From VXYL01 sp965243095 (lineage in GTDB: Bacteria > Pseudomonadota > Gammaproteobacteria > Pseudomonadales > Azotimanducaceae): 64,000 bases of DNA. The stretch lies in the NCBI GenBank assembly GCA_965243095.1, contig OZ251530.1, positions 2,232,001-2,296,000 on the forward strand, read 5' to 3'. Position numbers and translations under genes: made by a program. The notes beneath the pieces are model-generated. The model made no database searches and was not told the DNA's origin. It was given only the letters and a program-made list of their open reading frames with translations. Positions 8,344 to 17,583 of this stretch are shown here, in pieces (within the stretch, counting starts at the first letter, position 1; each line of letters starts with the position of its first letter).

Positions 8344-9624
8344 ATGTCCTGCGCCTCTGTCCATCCCCGCCACGCCGAACCGCGGCTCGCGGAAGCGTTG
8401 GCGGATTCGCCGGCGGTGCTGATCCACGGCCCACGTCAATGCGGCAAGACCACGCTAGCGCGGGTTTTCGGCGAGCAGCAGGGCTACGTCTACATCAGCT
8501 TCGACGATGAGGTAACCCGCTTGGCGGCGGTCGCCGATCCGGCCGGCTTCATCGCCGACCAGCCCGCGAAAATCATCCTGGACGAGGTGCAACGGGTGCC
8601 GTCGATCTTCAACGCGCTGAAGATGGCCATTGACCGCGATCGCTCGCCCGGCCGCTTTCTCCTCACCGGCTCGTCGCACGCGATGCTCGTGCCAAAGCTG
8701 GCGGACTCCTTGGCTGGCCGCATGGAAGTGCTGCAACTGCACCCGCTGTCGCAGGCGGAACTCGAACACGCCACGCCGCGGTTCCTGGACCGCTTGTTCG
8801 CCGGCCGCTTCCCCAGCCGCAGCACTGCCCGGCTTGGCGACGAACTCGCGCAGCGGATCTGCGCCGGCGGCTTTCCGCCAGCGCTCGCCCGCGATACCGA
8901 TCGTCGCCGCGCCAACTGGCACGCCAACTACATTGCGTCCCTCGTGCAACGTGACCTTCGCGATTTCACCCGAATCAACTCGTTGGAGACCTTGCCGCGT
9001 TTATTGGCCTTGGCCGCGGCGCAGACCGCCCGCTTGCTGAACGTGGCGGAACTCGCCTCGGCGTTCCGGCTCTCCCGGCCGACGGTCGGCAGCTACATGA
9101 CGTTGCTGGAGAGCGTCTTCCTGCTGGAACGGCTGCCGCCGTGGCACAACAACGCTGTGAGTCGCCTGATCAAGACGCCGAAACTGCACTTCGTCGACAC
9201 CGGCCTCGCGTGCGCGGTGCTGCGAGCGGACGCGGACGCGCTGCGCGCCGACCGCATGTTGCTGGGCCTGCTGCTGGAGACCTTCGTGTTCCAAGAGCTC
9301 AAGCGGCAGGCATCCGGCCACGAACACCTGCACAATTTCTGTCATTTCCGCGACAAGGACGGCACGGAGGTGGACATCGTGGTGCAACGCGGACTGCATG
9401 ACGTGGCCGGCGTGGAGGTGAAGGCCGGCGCAACCGTGCGTACGGACGACCTCCGGGGCCTGCGCAAGCTCAAGCGAACCGTTGGCGACCGCTTCGCGGG
9501 CGGCGTCGTGCTCTACGATGGCGAAACCTGCGCGGGCTTCGGCGACGGGCTCTACGCCGTGCCGGTGCGAATGCTCTGGGAACGCCCGCCGCCGGATGCC
9601 GGCGGCGCGGTGGGCGGCGGCTAG
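8344..9624 (+). CDS. AAA ATPase with DUF4143 domain
   Basis: This 426-residue ATPase of the AAA_14/DUF4143 type is a common accessory protein of unknown role, often suspected of toxin-antitoxin or defence function. The N-terminal RHAEPRLAEALAD is typical, followed by Walker A GPRQCGKT (residues 29-36), the Walker B-like KIILDEVQRVP and the sensor-like FLLTGSS. A winged-helix-like segment (ELASAFRLSRPTVGSYM) leads into the DUF4143 part, which ends in a nuclease-like EVDIVVQRG...GVEVKAG segment resembling the PD-(D/E)XK core. The ATG lies inside the last degenerate copy of the 23-bp array, so the array occupies the whole 5' region. It converges on rubredoxin, one base away. Confidence 0.88.
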   Translation: MSCASVHPRHAEPRLAEALADSPAVLIHGPRQCGKTTLARVFGEQQGYVYISFDDEVTRLAAVADPAGFIADQPAKIILDEVQRVPSIFNALKMAIDRDRSPGRFLLTGSSHAMLVPKLADSLAGRMEVLQLHPLSQAELEHATPRFLDRLFAGRFPSRSTARLGDELAQRICAGGFPPALARDTDRRRANWHANYIASLVQRDLRDFTRINSLETLPRLLALAAAQTARLLNVAELASAFRLSRPTVGSYMTLLESVFLLERLPPWHNNAVSRLIKTPKLHFVDTGLACAVLRADADALRADRMLLGLLLETFVFQELKRQASGHEHLHNFCHFRDKDGTEVDIVVQRGLHDVAGVEVKAGATVRTDDLRGLRKLKRTVGDRFAGGVVLYDGETCAGFGDGLYAVPVRMLWERPPPDAGGAVGGG

Positions 9625-9625
9625 C

Positions 9626-9793
9626 TCAGCCGATTTCGATCATCTCGAAATCCTCCTTGCCAACGCCGCACTCGGGGCAAACGAAGTCCTCCGGAACATC
9701 CTCCCAGCGCGTGCCGGGGGCAATCCCGTCGTATTCGCAACCCTCCGCCTCGTCGTAGATCCAGCCGCAAACAATGCACTGCCACTTCTTCAT
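9626..9793 (-). CDS. Rubredoxin
   Basis: This 55-residue rubredoxin is a cytoplasmic electron carrier with one iron held by four cysteines. Both CxxCG knuckles are present: CIVCGWIYD near residue 5 and CPECGVGKEDFE near residue 38. WEDVPEDF between them is standard. I start at the ATG at 9793; the longer frame upstream adds unrelated residues. In gammaproteobacteria such proteins often serve alkane hydroxylases or rubredoxin reductase, but neither is in the window, so the partner is unknown. Confidence 0.95.
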   Translation of the reverse strand: MKKWQCIVCGWIYDEAEGCEYDGIAPGTRWEDVPEDFVCPECGVGKEDFEMIEIG

Positions 9794-9842
9794 GTTCGTT
9801 TCGCTTCCCGTTTTCGCTTCGTGCCGCCCGATCGCATGTTCG

Positions 9843-12443
9843 CTAGAGTAGCGAAGTTGGCGGTGCAAAGGCCACCTCCCAGTGGACTTCGCCGTTCGGG
9901 GCGAATTGGCCGGTGCGCAGGCGGGCGATTTCGTATTCCGGCAAGGCCACCGTCGCCACGCACTCGTCGTTGAACCGTGCGCCGTGCTCGTTGAACTCGA
10001 AGTCCAGGTTGGCGAATCCGACCGAGCGCCGCGCCGCGGGCAACGCGCTGGGCCGCGCCGGCGTCATGTGCAAGAAGAAGCGCTGGCGGATGTCGGCCGC
10101 CGCGCAGGAGCTGCGAAGGTAGATGAGCTCGCCACCGCGCAGGTAGAGGTCGAAGGTGCCCCGCGTCGCCGGCGTTGCGTCCTGCACCGCGGCTAGGGCG
10201 CGGCGCAAGTTGTGCCGGTCGATGCGCAGTCGCACAGTCCACGCGGGCGCGTTGATGCCGTGCGGGCCGGTTCTGATCGAGCGGATGCGGTAATTCGGCA
10301 GCGGCACGCGAAACAGGCACTTGTCCTCGAACAGACCAAAGTAATGGTGCGGCTTGAACACGATCCGGTCGTGCCCAACGCGGCGGCGCAGAGGGTGCAA
10401 GTCCGCAAGTTCCGCCGGCACCACGTCCAAGAAGAGCCACTGCCCGAGTTCCTCTTGGCGGCAAGGCTGCTGAAGGTAGGCGAGTGCCAATGCGCCATCG
10501 CTGGCGCCGCGGAGGGCGTTCGGACGGGCGTGCGGGTCGTGGGGCGAGAGCGGTAGCAGAAACACGTCGAACGCGCCCCGCGCCAGCGGTTCCCGTGTTG
10601 CGATTGCGTCATAGCTCCATCGTCGGGCGGCGACGAGCGCGTCCATCGCGCCACCGGCGTCGTAGAGAAACGCGAAGCGGTGGCTTGGCGTGCGGAGCGA
10701 ATCAAGCGCCAAGCGCTCGAAGGTCAGAACGAAATCGACGTCGCCCTGCGCTTCCACATGCGCGGCCTCGGCGGGATCTGCAACGTAATGCAAAACGGCG
10801 CCCGTCATATGGAGCCGCAACGCCATGAACGCCTTCATCAATGCGCGCACGCCGCTCAAGCTTACTTCGCCACCGAATTCCGCCCCCGTGGCCGCGACCA
10901 GAACGTCTTTGCCCCACGCCATCGCGCGGATGCGCTCGAACTCCTTCAGCAGCGAGATCTGCACAGGCTCCGCGGGCATCGCTTCGGCCATTTGATAGCT
11001 GGAGCACGCGAAGAGCGCCACGCTCAAGGATGCGCACGCTGTTAGCGCAAAGCCTTGGGCGCGTTGCCGTGCGATTCGCGCCCACAAGAGCCGCACGGCC
11101 ACGGCCAACAACGTGAAGAGCACGAGCGGCACGCCGATGTAGAAGACGGCTTCGTAGTCATGCGTCGACACTTGGGCGTGCCGCGCCATAGGCAGCGCCC
11201 AACAGAAACCGGCGAGCGCCAACACAGCCAGCAGGGATGCGCCGCCTTGCATGGTCGTCCCCGGGCGCAAGAACCACAGACCGCCAAAGCACAAACAGAT
11301 TGCGCCGATACCGAGACCGGCCAAGGTTGGCGCGTTCGCATGTTTCCAAACCACTTCGTCCGCGATTGCGAAGCTCCCCAAACCGGATGCCGCGAACGGC
11401 ACGCACATCAAGCCCACGCGGTGGGATTGCCATTTCAGAAAAGCGCCCCAATCGAGCGTGCGAACGGAGCGACCGTCGCCAGGATGAGGCAAACCGGTCC
11501 TTTCGCGTACGGAGTACCAACTCGGCAAGTGCGTCCGCGTGGCGTCACTCGTCGCGCCGGCGACGTGCGCGTATTCCCGCGCCATGTTGTAGCCGAGCAC
11601 ACACGCGCCGAACAACACCGCCAGAACGCCGAGCAATGTGAATCGGCTGCGCACCATAGATGCCACGGTCGCGCCCATGCGGTGCGAAGAACCGCGAGGC
11701 GGATGCGCGGAAGATGCCTTCCGCCACGCAACCCGCGCCTCGCCCGCAAGCCCGAACACAAGAAACGGCGCGAGCAGCGCGAACACATGCCAACCCAGCA
11801 TCAGCGCGATGCAAACCGTCGCAAGCAGCCTGCGAAATGGATGTTTCGGCATCTTGCGCTGGCCAGTTGGCGCAACTGGGATCGCGCGGCTTTGTTGGAA
11901 CAGCACCATCGCGTGGAACACCAGCAACAGGGCGAAGAGATCCATGCTGACCTCGTTCGTCACCACGTCCTTTTTCGCCAGCATGTAGTACGAGGAGAAG
12001 GCGAGCAGAGTGGCGGCGAGCGCAATGGAGCGACTGCCGACCAAACGAAACAAAGCCGAATAGGCCAGCAGCGCTGCGCCGCAGAAGAACGCCAGCATCA
12101 GCGTGCGCGCCGCGACAAGCTGTGCCGACAAATCCCCTTCGAATGGCCAGATGGCCAACTTGATGAGCACCATGCCACCGACGGGAAAGCGGTGGTAGAC
12201 CACATGTTTGAGCGAACCGTCGGCGCTCCGCGTCAGCTCCAAGAACATCAGGCCGTTGCGCGTCAAGTTCTGCGCCAGCGCCATGTTCTTGGCCGTGTCC
12301 CAGACATGCGTATGGTTGCCGTGCAGGTGCCCGCGCGCGCCGCCGAACCAAAAGACGCAAGAGAGGGCGAGCGCCAACGTCAGGAGCGGCAATCCACGCC
12401 GAAGGCGGACGGCCGCGTTGGGATGGGCCGCCAGTGCGGTCAT
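9843..12443 (-). CDS. Large polytopic membrane protein, GT-C glycosyltransferase-like
   Basis: This 866-residue protein is not assigned to a named family with confidence. The first 480 or so residues contain about ten hydrophobic helices. The first extracytoplasmic loop carries HTHVWDTAKNMALAQNL, a layout similar to GT-C glycosyltransferases (dolichyl- or undecaprenyl-phosphate sugar users), whose acidic residue sits in that loop. The last 380 residues are soluble-looking, with duplicated beta-rich stretches (RVPLPNYRIRSIRTG near residue 720 and VALPEYEIARLRTG near 840) suggesting a repeated lectin-like or sugar-handling fold. The start ATG at 12443 overlaps the ruvX stop (ATGA). It occupies the place of pyrR/pyrB in Pseudomonas. 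A glycosyltransferase role is inference. Confidence 0.6.
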   Translation of the reverse strand: MTALAAHPNAAVRLRRGLPLLTLALALSCVFWFGGARGHLHGNHTHVWDTAKNMALAQNLTRNGLMFLELTRSADGSLKHVVYHRFPVGGMVLIKLAIWPFEGDLSAQLVAARTLMLAFFCGAALLAYSALFRLVGSRSIALAATLLAFSSYYMLAKKDVVTNEVSMDLFALLLVFHAMVLFQQSRAIPVAPTGQRKMPKHPFRRLLATVCIALMLGWHVFALLAPFLVFGLAGEARVAWRKASSAHPPRGSSHRMGATVASMVRSRFTLLGVLAVLFGACVLGYNMAREYAHVAGATSDATRTHLPSWYSVRERTGLPHPGDGRSVRTLDWGAFLKWQSHRVGLMCVPFAASGLGSFAIADEVVWKHANAPTLAGLGIGAICLCFGGLWFLRPGTTMQGGASLLAVLALAGFCWALPMARHAQVSTHDYEAVFYIGVPLVLFTLLAVAVRLLWARIARQRAQGFALTACASLSVALFACSSYQMAEAMPAEPVQISLLKEFERIRAMAWGKDVLVAATGAEFGGEVSLSGVRALMKAFMALRLHMTGAVLHYVADPAEAAHVEAQGDVDFVLTFERLALDSLRTPSHRFAFLYDAGGAMDALVAARRWSYDAIATREPLARGAFDVFLLPLSPHDPHARPNALRGASDGALALAYLQQPCRQEELGQWLFLDVVPAELADLHPLRRRVGHDRIVFKPHHYFGLFEDKCLFRVPLPNYRIRSIRTGPHGINAPAWTVRLRIDRHNLRRALAAVQDATPATRGTFDLYLRGGELIYLRSSCAAADIRQRFFLHMTPARPSALPAARRSVGFANLDFEFNEHGARFNDECVATVALPEYEIARLRTGQFAPNGEVHWEVAFAPPTSLL

Positions 12444-12826
12444 GGGCGTTTGGCCAACCATGTTTCGGCGATGACCTGTGCGGCGGCGGCGTGGCTGTCC
12501 GTCGCGTCCGCGCCCCTGGAGATGGCCTCGAAGGTGGAAAGGCGTTCGTCCATGTATTCCACGGCGAGCGCGTACCGGGCAGCCAACCGCGCACCGAAGC
12601 CGCGGGCGTTGGCGGACATCTCGCTCGGCGTGCCGTCCATGTTGACCGGCAGGCCCACCACCAAGCGCGCGGGTCGCCACGCGTGGATGAGTTCATCGAG
12701 TTGCCGCCAACGCGGCCGGCCGTCCTCGGCGTCCACGGTGGCGACGCCGGCGGCGAACCGCGGCTCTTCTTCCGCCACCGCGACGCCGATGCGCTTGAGG
12801 CCGAAATCGAAGACCAGCGTTGTCAG
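12440..12826 (-). CDS. ruvX: RuvX/YqgF, Holliday junction resolvase-like nuclease
   Basis: RuvX/YqgF has an RNase H-like fold and is linked to pre-16S rRNA processing and Holliday junction resolution. The N-terminal motif VFDFGLKRIGVAVAEE, which bears the first catalytic Asp, lies upstream of the only ATG in the frame (12778), so the ATG-initiated product would be inactive. No ATG, GTG or TTG lies between that motif and the algH stop. The best candidate start is a CTG at 12824-12826, seven bases after a GGAAAGG ribosome-binding site, giving 128 residues, close to the family size. LVVGLPVNMDG and the last catalytic region VEYMDERLST are intact. algH lies 40 bp upstream. Confidence 0.88.
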   Translation of the reverse strand: MTTLVFDFGLKRIGVAVAEEEPRFAAGVATVDAEDGRPRWRQLDELIHAWRPARLVVGLPVNMDGTPSEMSANARGFGARLAARYALAVEYMDERLSTFEAISRGADATDSHAAAAQVIAETWLAKRP

Positions 12827-12866
12827 GTGGGAACCTTTCCGTGCGAAAAGGCGGGGTGCGCCGCGC

Positions 12867-13415
12867 TCAGGCGTGGCCGGCGTCCGCGCCCAAGAGGCGG
12901 AGATCCACGCCGAGCACGCCGGCGGCGTGGTCGAGGCGCTCGGCGAACGGCATGTCGAACAGCGTCTCGAAGGAGCTGGGGGCTGTCAGCCACCCCGATT
13001 CGGCCAATTCCTCCTCCAGTTGCCCGGCGCCCCAGCCGGCGTAGCCCAAGGCCACGAGGAACCGCTTCGGGCCTTGGCCGGAGGCGATGAGCTCCAAAAT
13101 CTCGCGGCTGTAGGTGATGGCGAGGTCGCCGCCGGCGTCCTCGCTGGAATCCACCCGCACATCCTGCGTGTGCAGGATGAAGCCGCGTTGCGGTTCCACC
13201 GGGCCGCCGTCGGCCACCGGGCAGTCGAAGCCGATGCGGAAGGGCAGATCCAGCTGGCCGAAGAGCTTGACCAGCGTGAGTTCGTGGGGCTGGTTCACCA
13301 CCAAGCCCTGGGCGCCGCGTTCGTCGTGCGACCAAACGTACACCAGCGCATCGTCGAAGAAGCTGTCGTGCAGCTTCGGCATGCTGATGAGGAATTGGCC
13401 GGCCAAGGAGTGCAT
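12867..13415 (-). CDS. algH: AlgH/YqgE family protein
   Basis: This 182-residue protein belongs to the UPF0301 (AlgH/YqgE) family, known in Pseudomonas as a regulator affecting alginate but with no established biochemistry. The family opening LAGQFLISMPKLHDSFF is present, as are VYVWSHDERGAQGLVVNQP, GGPVEPQRGFILH, the FLVALGYAGWGAGQLEEE signature and the final ESGWLTAPSS. I use the ATG at 13415, where the family starts; the longer frame overlaps the tonB region without similarity. algH-ruvX adjacency is nearly universal in gammaproteobacteria. Confidence 0.93.
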   Translation of the reverse strand: MHSLAGQFLISMPKLHDSFFDDALVYVWSHDERGAQGLVVNQPHELTLVKLFGQLDLPFRIGFDCPVADGGPVEPQRGFILHTQDVRVDSSEDAGGDLAITYSREILELIASGQGPKRFLVALGYAGWGAGQLEEELAESGWLTAPSSFETLFDMPFAERLDHAAGVLGVDLRLLGADAGHA

Positions 13416-13452
13416 GGCGCCGGCTAGCTTACCCGATCGGGCGCGGGGTGCG

Positions 13453-14223
13453 TTACAAGAGCCCGGCGCTTTGGCCGCGAAAACGCCAGGTTCTTTCGAT
13501 CTCCAGGGTGTCCGCTTGCGCGGCGATGCGCGGGGGGAACGGCGCGTACGGCGCTGCCAGCCGCACGATGCGCAAGGCGGCCTCGTCCAGCACCGTGTGG
13601 CCGCTGGATTCGACCAGCCGTGCGTCCGCCAAATCGCCATCGGCGCGGATGACGACCAGCAGCCGCAGACTGCCGGTGAGCTTGCGCCGGCGCGCTTCGC
13701 CCGGATAGTTCAGCTTGCCCACGCGCTCCACTTGGCGCCGCCAGGCCTCCAAGTAATAGGCGAAATCCGGCCGTCCGGGCGCGTCGGTGAGACGCAGAAC
13801 GCGGCCGCCGGTGTTCGCGGTGGGCGCTTCCGCCCAACCCGCGGCTAGGGCGCGGGCCAGCTGCAACGCGGATTTGCCGGCCAAGGGGTTTGGCGGCGGC
13901 GGCGGTGGTGTTTCTTTGGCGGCCGGGGCTGCCGCGGCCGGCTGTTCGGCAATGGGTGTAGCCTGCGGTGCCGGCGGATCGGGCGTTACCGAGCCGATCT
14001 CCGCCATTTCCGCATGGGCGGGTTCGGCAGGCGGCGCAGCGACGGCTGGTGGCGTTGTTGGCACCAGAGAGAGATGGAGCACGGCGCGTTGCGGCAACGG
14101 ACGCCCCGGTAGTTCCATCACGCCAAACACGAGAACGTGCAACGCCGCCGAGACGGCCAAGCACCAGCCGAAACGCCGCTTGGCGAAGCCATCGGCGGCG
14201 GCAATGGTTTCCGCCTTATGCAC
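13453..14223 (-). CDS. tonB: TonB-like energy transducer
   Basis: TonB couples the inner-membrane proton motive force, through ExbBD, to outer-membrane receptors. The protein has an N-terminal cytoplasmic segment, one membrane helix (about residues 20-40), a proline/alanine-rich periplasmic spacer with a run of prolines (about residues 105-112) and a C-terminal TonB domain with LNYPGEARRRKLTGSLRLLV and DEAALRIVRLAAPYAPFP. The GTG start at 14223 overlaps the last base of the gshB stop (TAGTG), implying coupled translation. The gshB-tonB-algH-ruvX order is that of Pseudomonas. Because exbB and exbD are not here, it may serve a specialised receptor or envelope function. Confidence 0.85.
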   Translation of the reverse strand: MHKAETIAAADGFAKRRFGWCLAVSAALHVLVFGVMELPGRPLPQRAVLHLSLVPTTPPAVAAPPAEPAHAEMAEIGSVTPDPPAPQATPIAEQPAAAAPAAKETPPPPPPNPLAGKSALQLARALAAGWAEAPTANTGGRVLRLTDAPGRPDFAYYLEAWRRQVERVGKLNYPGEARRRKLTGSLRLLVVIRADGDLADARLVESSGHTVLDEAALRIVRLAAPYAPFPPRIAAQADTLEIERTWRFRGQSAGLL

Positions 14224-15221
14224 TATGCACTCGGCACTAGATGGTCGAGCAGGTCGCCGGCGATGTCCAAGCCGAACTGCCGATCCAGCTCGCGGATGCA
14301 GGTGGGGCAGGTGACGTTCACCTCGGTGAGATAGTCGCCGATCACGTCGATGCCCACGAAGTCGAGGCCGCGGGCGCGGGCGTCCTCGCCCACCGCTTCG
14401 GCGATGGCACGGTCGCGCTCGCTCAGCGGCTGACCGACGCCCTCGCCGCCGGCGGCCAGGTTGGCGCGCGTCTCGCCGGGTTGCGGCACCCGCGCCAGCG
14501 CGTAGGGAACGGCCGCGCCGCCGATGAGCAGGATGCGCTTGTCGCCGGCGGTCACTTCCGGCACGAACTTCTGCGCCATCGCCGGGGTGCGGCCGTTGTC
14601 CGTGAGGGTTTCGATGACCACGCGCAGGTTGGGGTCGCCCGGGCGCACACGGAAGATGCTCATGCCGCCCATGCCGTCGAGCGGCTTGAACACCACGTCC
14701 TGATGCTCGGCGTGGAAATCCAGCAGCAGGTCTTGGCGCGAGGAAACGATCACCGGCGGCGCGAAGTCCGCGAAGCGGGTGGCGTACAGCTTCTCGTTGC
14801 AGTCGCGCAGGCTGCGCGGCGCGTTCACCACCCGCGCGCCTTCCTCCACGGCGCGTTCGAGAAGGTAGGTGGCGTACACGTACTCCATGTCGAAAGGCGG
14901 GTCTTTGCGCATCATCACCAAGTCCAAATCCGCCAGTGCCAAACGCGCCACCGGCCCGGTGCGGTGGAAGTCGTGGCTGTCGGCGGTGTCCAAATCCGCC
15001 ACGGCCTCCGGCGTGAGCGCGAAATCCCGCCCCCAGCCCATCACCCGGCCGTGCTGCAAGGCGATGTCGCCCACGCCCAACACGGTGATGCGCCAACGGC
15101 GGCGCTGCGCCGCGCGAATCATCGCCAGCGTGGAGTCTTTCGACACATGCAACTGCTCCGGCGGATCCATCACGAAGGCGATGTGAGCGCCGGCGGCGGC
15201 GGGCTTGGATGCCGCGTTCAT
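14223..15221 (-). CDS. gshB: GshB, glutathione synthetase
   Basis: GshB joins gamma-glutamylcysteine and glycine with ATP to make glutathione. The prokaryotic GshB N-terminal domain begins AFVMDPPEQLHVSKDSTLAM, and the ATP-grasp part includes VFKPLDGMGGMSIFRV, KRILLIGG and the metal-binding FVGIDVIGDYLTEVNVT. The length of 332 residues is slightly above the E. coli enzyme (316) because of a short N-terminal extension. It is the first gene of the gshB-tonB-algH-ruvX run, with about 40 bp of intergenic DNA separating it from ptsP upstream. Confidence 0.95.
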   Translation of the reverse strand: MNAASKPAAAGAHIAFVMDPPEQLHVSKDSTLAMIRAAQRRRWRITVLGVGDIALQHGRVMGWGRDFALTPEAVADLDTADSHDFHRTGPVARLALADLDLVMMRKDPPFDMEYVYATYLLERAVEEGARVVNAPRSLRDCNEKLYATRFADFAPPVIVSSRQDLLLDFHAEHQDVVFKPLDGMGGMSIFRVRPGDPNLRVVIETLTDNGRTPAMAQKFVPEVTAGDKRILLIGGAAVPYALARVPQPGETRANLAAGGEGVGQPLSERDRAIAEAVGEDARARGLDFVGIDVIGDYLTEVNVTCPTCIRELDRQFGLDIAGDLLDHLVPSA

Positions 15222-15264
15222 GGCGCTGTGTCAGCGCCCAATCGGTGCGTTGCTGCCACAGCCG

Positions 15265-17553
15265 TCACGCCTCCACCGGCAGCTCGTGGTGCGGCACGGC
15301 GCGTTCCAGCCCCGCTTCCACCAATTGCTGGCGCACGAAGGCGAGAATCTCGTGGCTCGACCGCAGGCGCAGCGACCGCGCCAGAATGCGCCGGCAGTCG
15401 CGCAAGGAGACGCTGCGGATCACCCACTTCACCAGCGGCAGGTTGGCGGCGTTCATGGAGAGCACGTCGTAGCCCATGCCGACGCAGAGCACCGCGCCCT
15501 CCGGCGTGCCGGCGAGCTCGCCGCAGATGCCCACCGGCTTGCCCTCGGCGTGGCACGCCTTGGCGATCTCGCGCAGCGCGCTGAGCATGGCGGGGTGAAC
15601 CTCCTCGAACAAGTCCGCCACGCGCGGATTGTTGCGATCCACCGCCAGCATGTATTGCGTGAGGTCGTTCGACCCCACCGCCAGAAAATCCACGGCGCGG
15701 GCGATTTCCCGCGTCAGGTAGATGGCCGCCGGCACCTCGATCATCACCCCCACCAAAGGCGCCTTCACCGCGAAGCCCTCCTCCACCACCTCGCGGTGGG
15801 CGCGGCGAATCAGCGCGCTCGCCTCCTCGATCTGCTCCAGGCGGCTGACCATCGGCAGCATGATGCGCAGCACGCCCTCGAGGCCGGCGTTGGCCTTCAG
15901 CATGGCGCGGGTTTGGCCGAGGAAGATGTCCGGGTGGTCGAGGGTGACGCGGATGCCGCGCCAGCCCAGAAATGGGTTCTCCTCCTCGATGGGGAAGTAG
16001 GAAAGCGGCTTGTCGCCGCCGATGTCCAAGGTGCGCATGGTCACCGGCCGCGGCTCGAACGCCTCCATGTGCTCGCGGTAGATCGCCCGTTGTTCCTCCT
16101 CGGTGGGAAAGCGGTCGCCGGCGGCGAACGGCACTTCCGTGCGGAACAGGCCGATGCCTTCCGCGCCGCGGTCCAGCGAACGGGTGATCTCGCTGACGAG
16201 GCCGATGTTCACCCACAGATTGATGGCGTGGCCGTCGCGGGTGGCGCTGGGCAGTTCGCGCAGGGTCTCCAGCTCGCGCGCGAAATCCGCCTCCTCGGTT
16301 TGGAACTGTTCGTAGGCGTCGCGGATCACGGTGCCCGGGTTCACGTACACGTCGCCGTAGTGGCCGTCGACGATCACGGTGCGGCCGTGGACGTTGTAGA
16401 TGGGTAGATCCCCGGCGCCCATCACCGTGGGAATGCCCAGCGCGTCGGCCAGGATCGCGCCGTGCGAGTTGCGCGAACCCTTGAGCGAGACGATGCCGCG
16501 CAGCCGTTCGATGGGCAGCTCCGCCATCATCGGCCCGGTGACCTCCTCGGCCACCATCACCATGTCCTCGGGATACGGCTCGTGGGCGCGGCTGGCTTCC
16601 TGCAGATTGGCGAGCACCCGCTGGCCCAGCTCGCGCACGTCCGCGGATCGTTCGCGCAGGTACGAGCTTTGCATGCGCTCGAACACCGCCGCCTGCTCCG
16701 CGATGGCCTGCTTCAACGCCCCCTGCGCCCATTGGCCGGCGCGAATGCGGGCGCGCACGTCGCCGGCCAGGGCGGCGTCGTCCAGCATGTGCAGGTAGGC
16801 GTCGAACAGCTCGCGTTCTTCGGCGCCAAGGCTCTTGGCCATCGCCTCGTTGATGCGTTCGATGTCCTTGCGGGTGCGGCCGATGGCGCGGTCGAAGATG
16901 CGCAACTCGGCATCGACATCCTCCGCTTCGCGATCGTGAACCAGTTCGAGGCGCGCCGCCGGCAGCAACACGAACGCGGTGCCCATGCCGATGCCTGGCA
17001 CCCCGGGCACACCTTCGAAATGCGCCTCGCGGTGTTCTTGGGTGGGTTCGAGCGTCAGCCGCGCCACATCGCCGGCGGCTTCGGCGTGGGCGATGCGGCG
17101 GGCGATCTGCGCCGCCAAGGTGACCAGAAAGGCGACCTCCTCCTCGTCGTAGCGGCGCACTTCGCGGTCCTGCACCGCCAGCACGCCCAGCACCTCGCGC
17201 ACGTGGATGATGGGCACACCGAGGAAGGCGCTGAACGCCTCTTCGCCGAGGCCCGGCACCGGGTGGTAGCGCGGGTGGCGGGCGGCGTCCTCCAAGTTGA
17301 TCGGCTCGGCGCGTTCCGCCACCAATCCCACTAGGCCTTGGTCGCCCGGCAGGCTGAACTTGCCCACCATCTCCGCGTTCAAGCCTTCGTTGGCGACGAA
17401 GTTGAAGCGCCCGCCGCCGCGGTCGCGCAGGTAGATGGAGCACACCTCCGTGTCCAAGGTCTGCGACACGCGGGAGACGATGAGGTCCAGCGCGGCGCGA
17501 AAACCCGGGGACGCGGCGACGTCGTGGACGATTTGCCTAAGGGCGTCGAGCAT
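15265..17553 (-). CDS. ptsP: PtsP, EI-Ntr phosphoenolpyruvate phosphotransferase
   Basis: PtsP is the first enzyme of the nitrogen-related PTS and transfers phosphate from PEP to NPr. An N-terminal GAF domain (about residues 15-155) sits before the EI region. The phospho-accepting histidine is His364 in GSRNSHGAILADALGIP. The PEP-binding C-terminal barrel has RTLDIGGDKPLSYFP, RGIRVTLDHPDIF and the active-site CGELAGTPEGAVLC. The length of 762 residues is normal for EI-Ntr. rppH lies 30 bp upstream; the rppH-ptsP pair is conserved in gammaproteobacteria. NPr and EIIA-Ntr are not in the window. Confidence 0.95.
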   Translation of the reverse strand: MLDALRQIVHDVAASPGFRAALDLIVSRVSQTLDTEVCSIYLRDRGGGRFNFVANEGLNAEMVGKFSLPGDQGLVGLVAERAEPINLEDAARHPRYHPVPGLGEEAFSAFLGVPIIHVREVLGVLAVQDREVRRYDEEEVAFLVTLAAQIARRIAHAEAAGDVARLTLEPTQEHREAHFEGVPGVPGIGMGTAFVLLPAARLELVHDREAEDVDAELRIFDRAIGRTRKDIERINEAMAKSLGAEERELFDAYLHMLDDAALAGDVRARIRAGQWAQGALKQAIAEQAAVFERMQSSYLRERSADVRELGQRVLANLQEASRAHEPYPEDMVMVAEEVTGPMMAELPIERLRGIVSLKGSRNSHGAILADALGIPTVMGAGDLPIYNVHGRTVIVDGHYGDVYVNPGTVIRDAYEQFQTEEADFARELETLRELPSATRDGHAINLWVNIGLVSEITRSLDRGAEGIGLFRTEVPFAAGDRFPTEEEQRAIYREHMEAFEPRPVTMRTLDIGGDKPLSYFPIEEENPFLGWRGIRVTLDHPDIFLGQTRAMLKANAGLEGVLRIMLPMVSRLEQIEEASALIRRAHREVVEEGFAVKAPLVGVMIEVPAAIYLTREIARAVDFLAVGSNDLTQYMLAVDRNNPRVADLFEEVHPAMLSALREIAKACHAEGKPVGICGELAGTPEGAVLCVGMGYDVLSMNAANLPLVKWVIRSVSLRDCRRILARSLRLRSSHEILAFVRQQLVEAGLERAVPHHELPVEA

Positions 17554-17583
17554 GGCCGGATTCTGCCACGAACAGCGCTCGCT

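Noticed and set aside
11055..13427. 790-residue plus-strand open frame
   Set aside because: It lies antisense to the membrane protein, ruvX and algH; its composition is the Arg/His/Gln-rich type expected of a GC-rich shadow frame with no domain.
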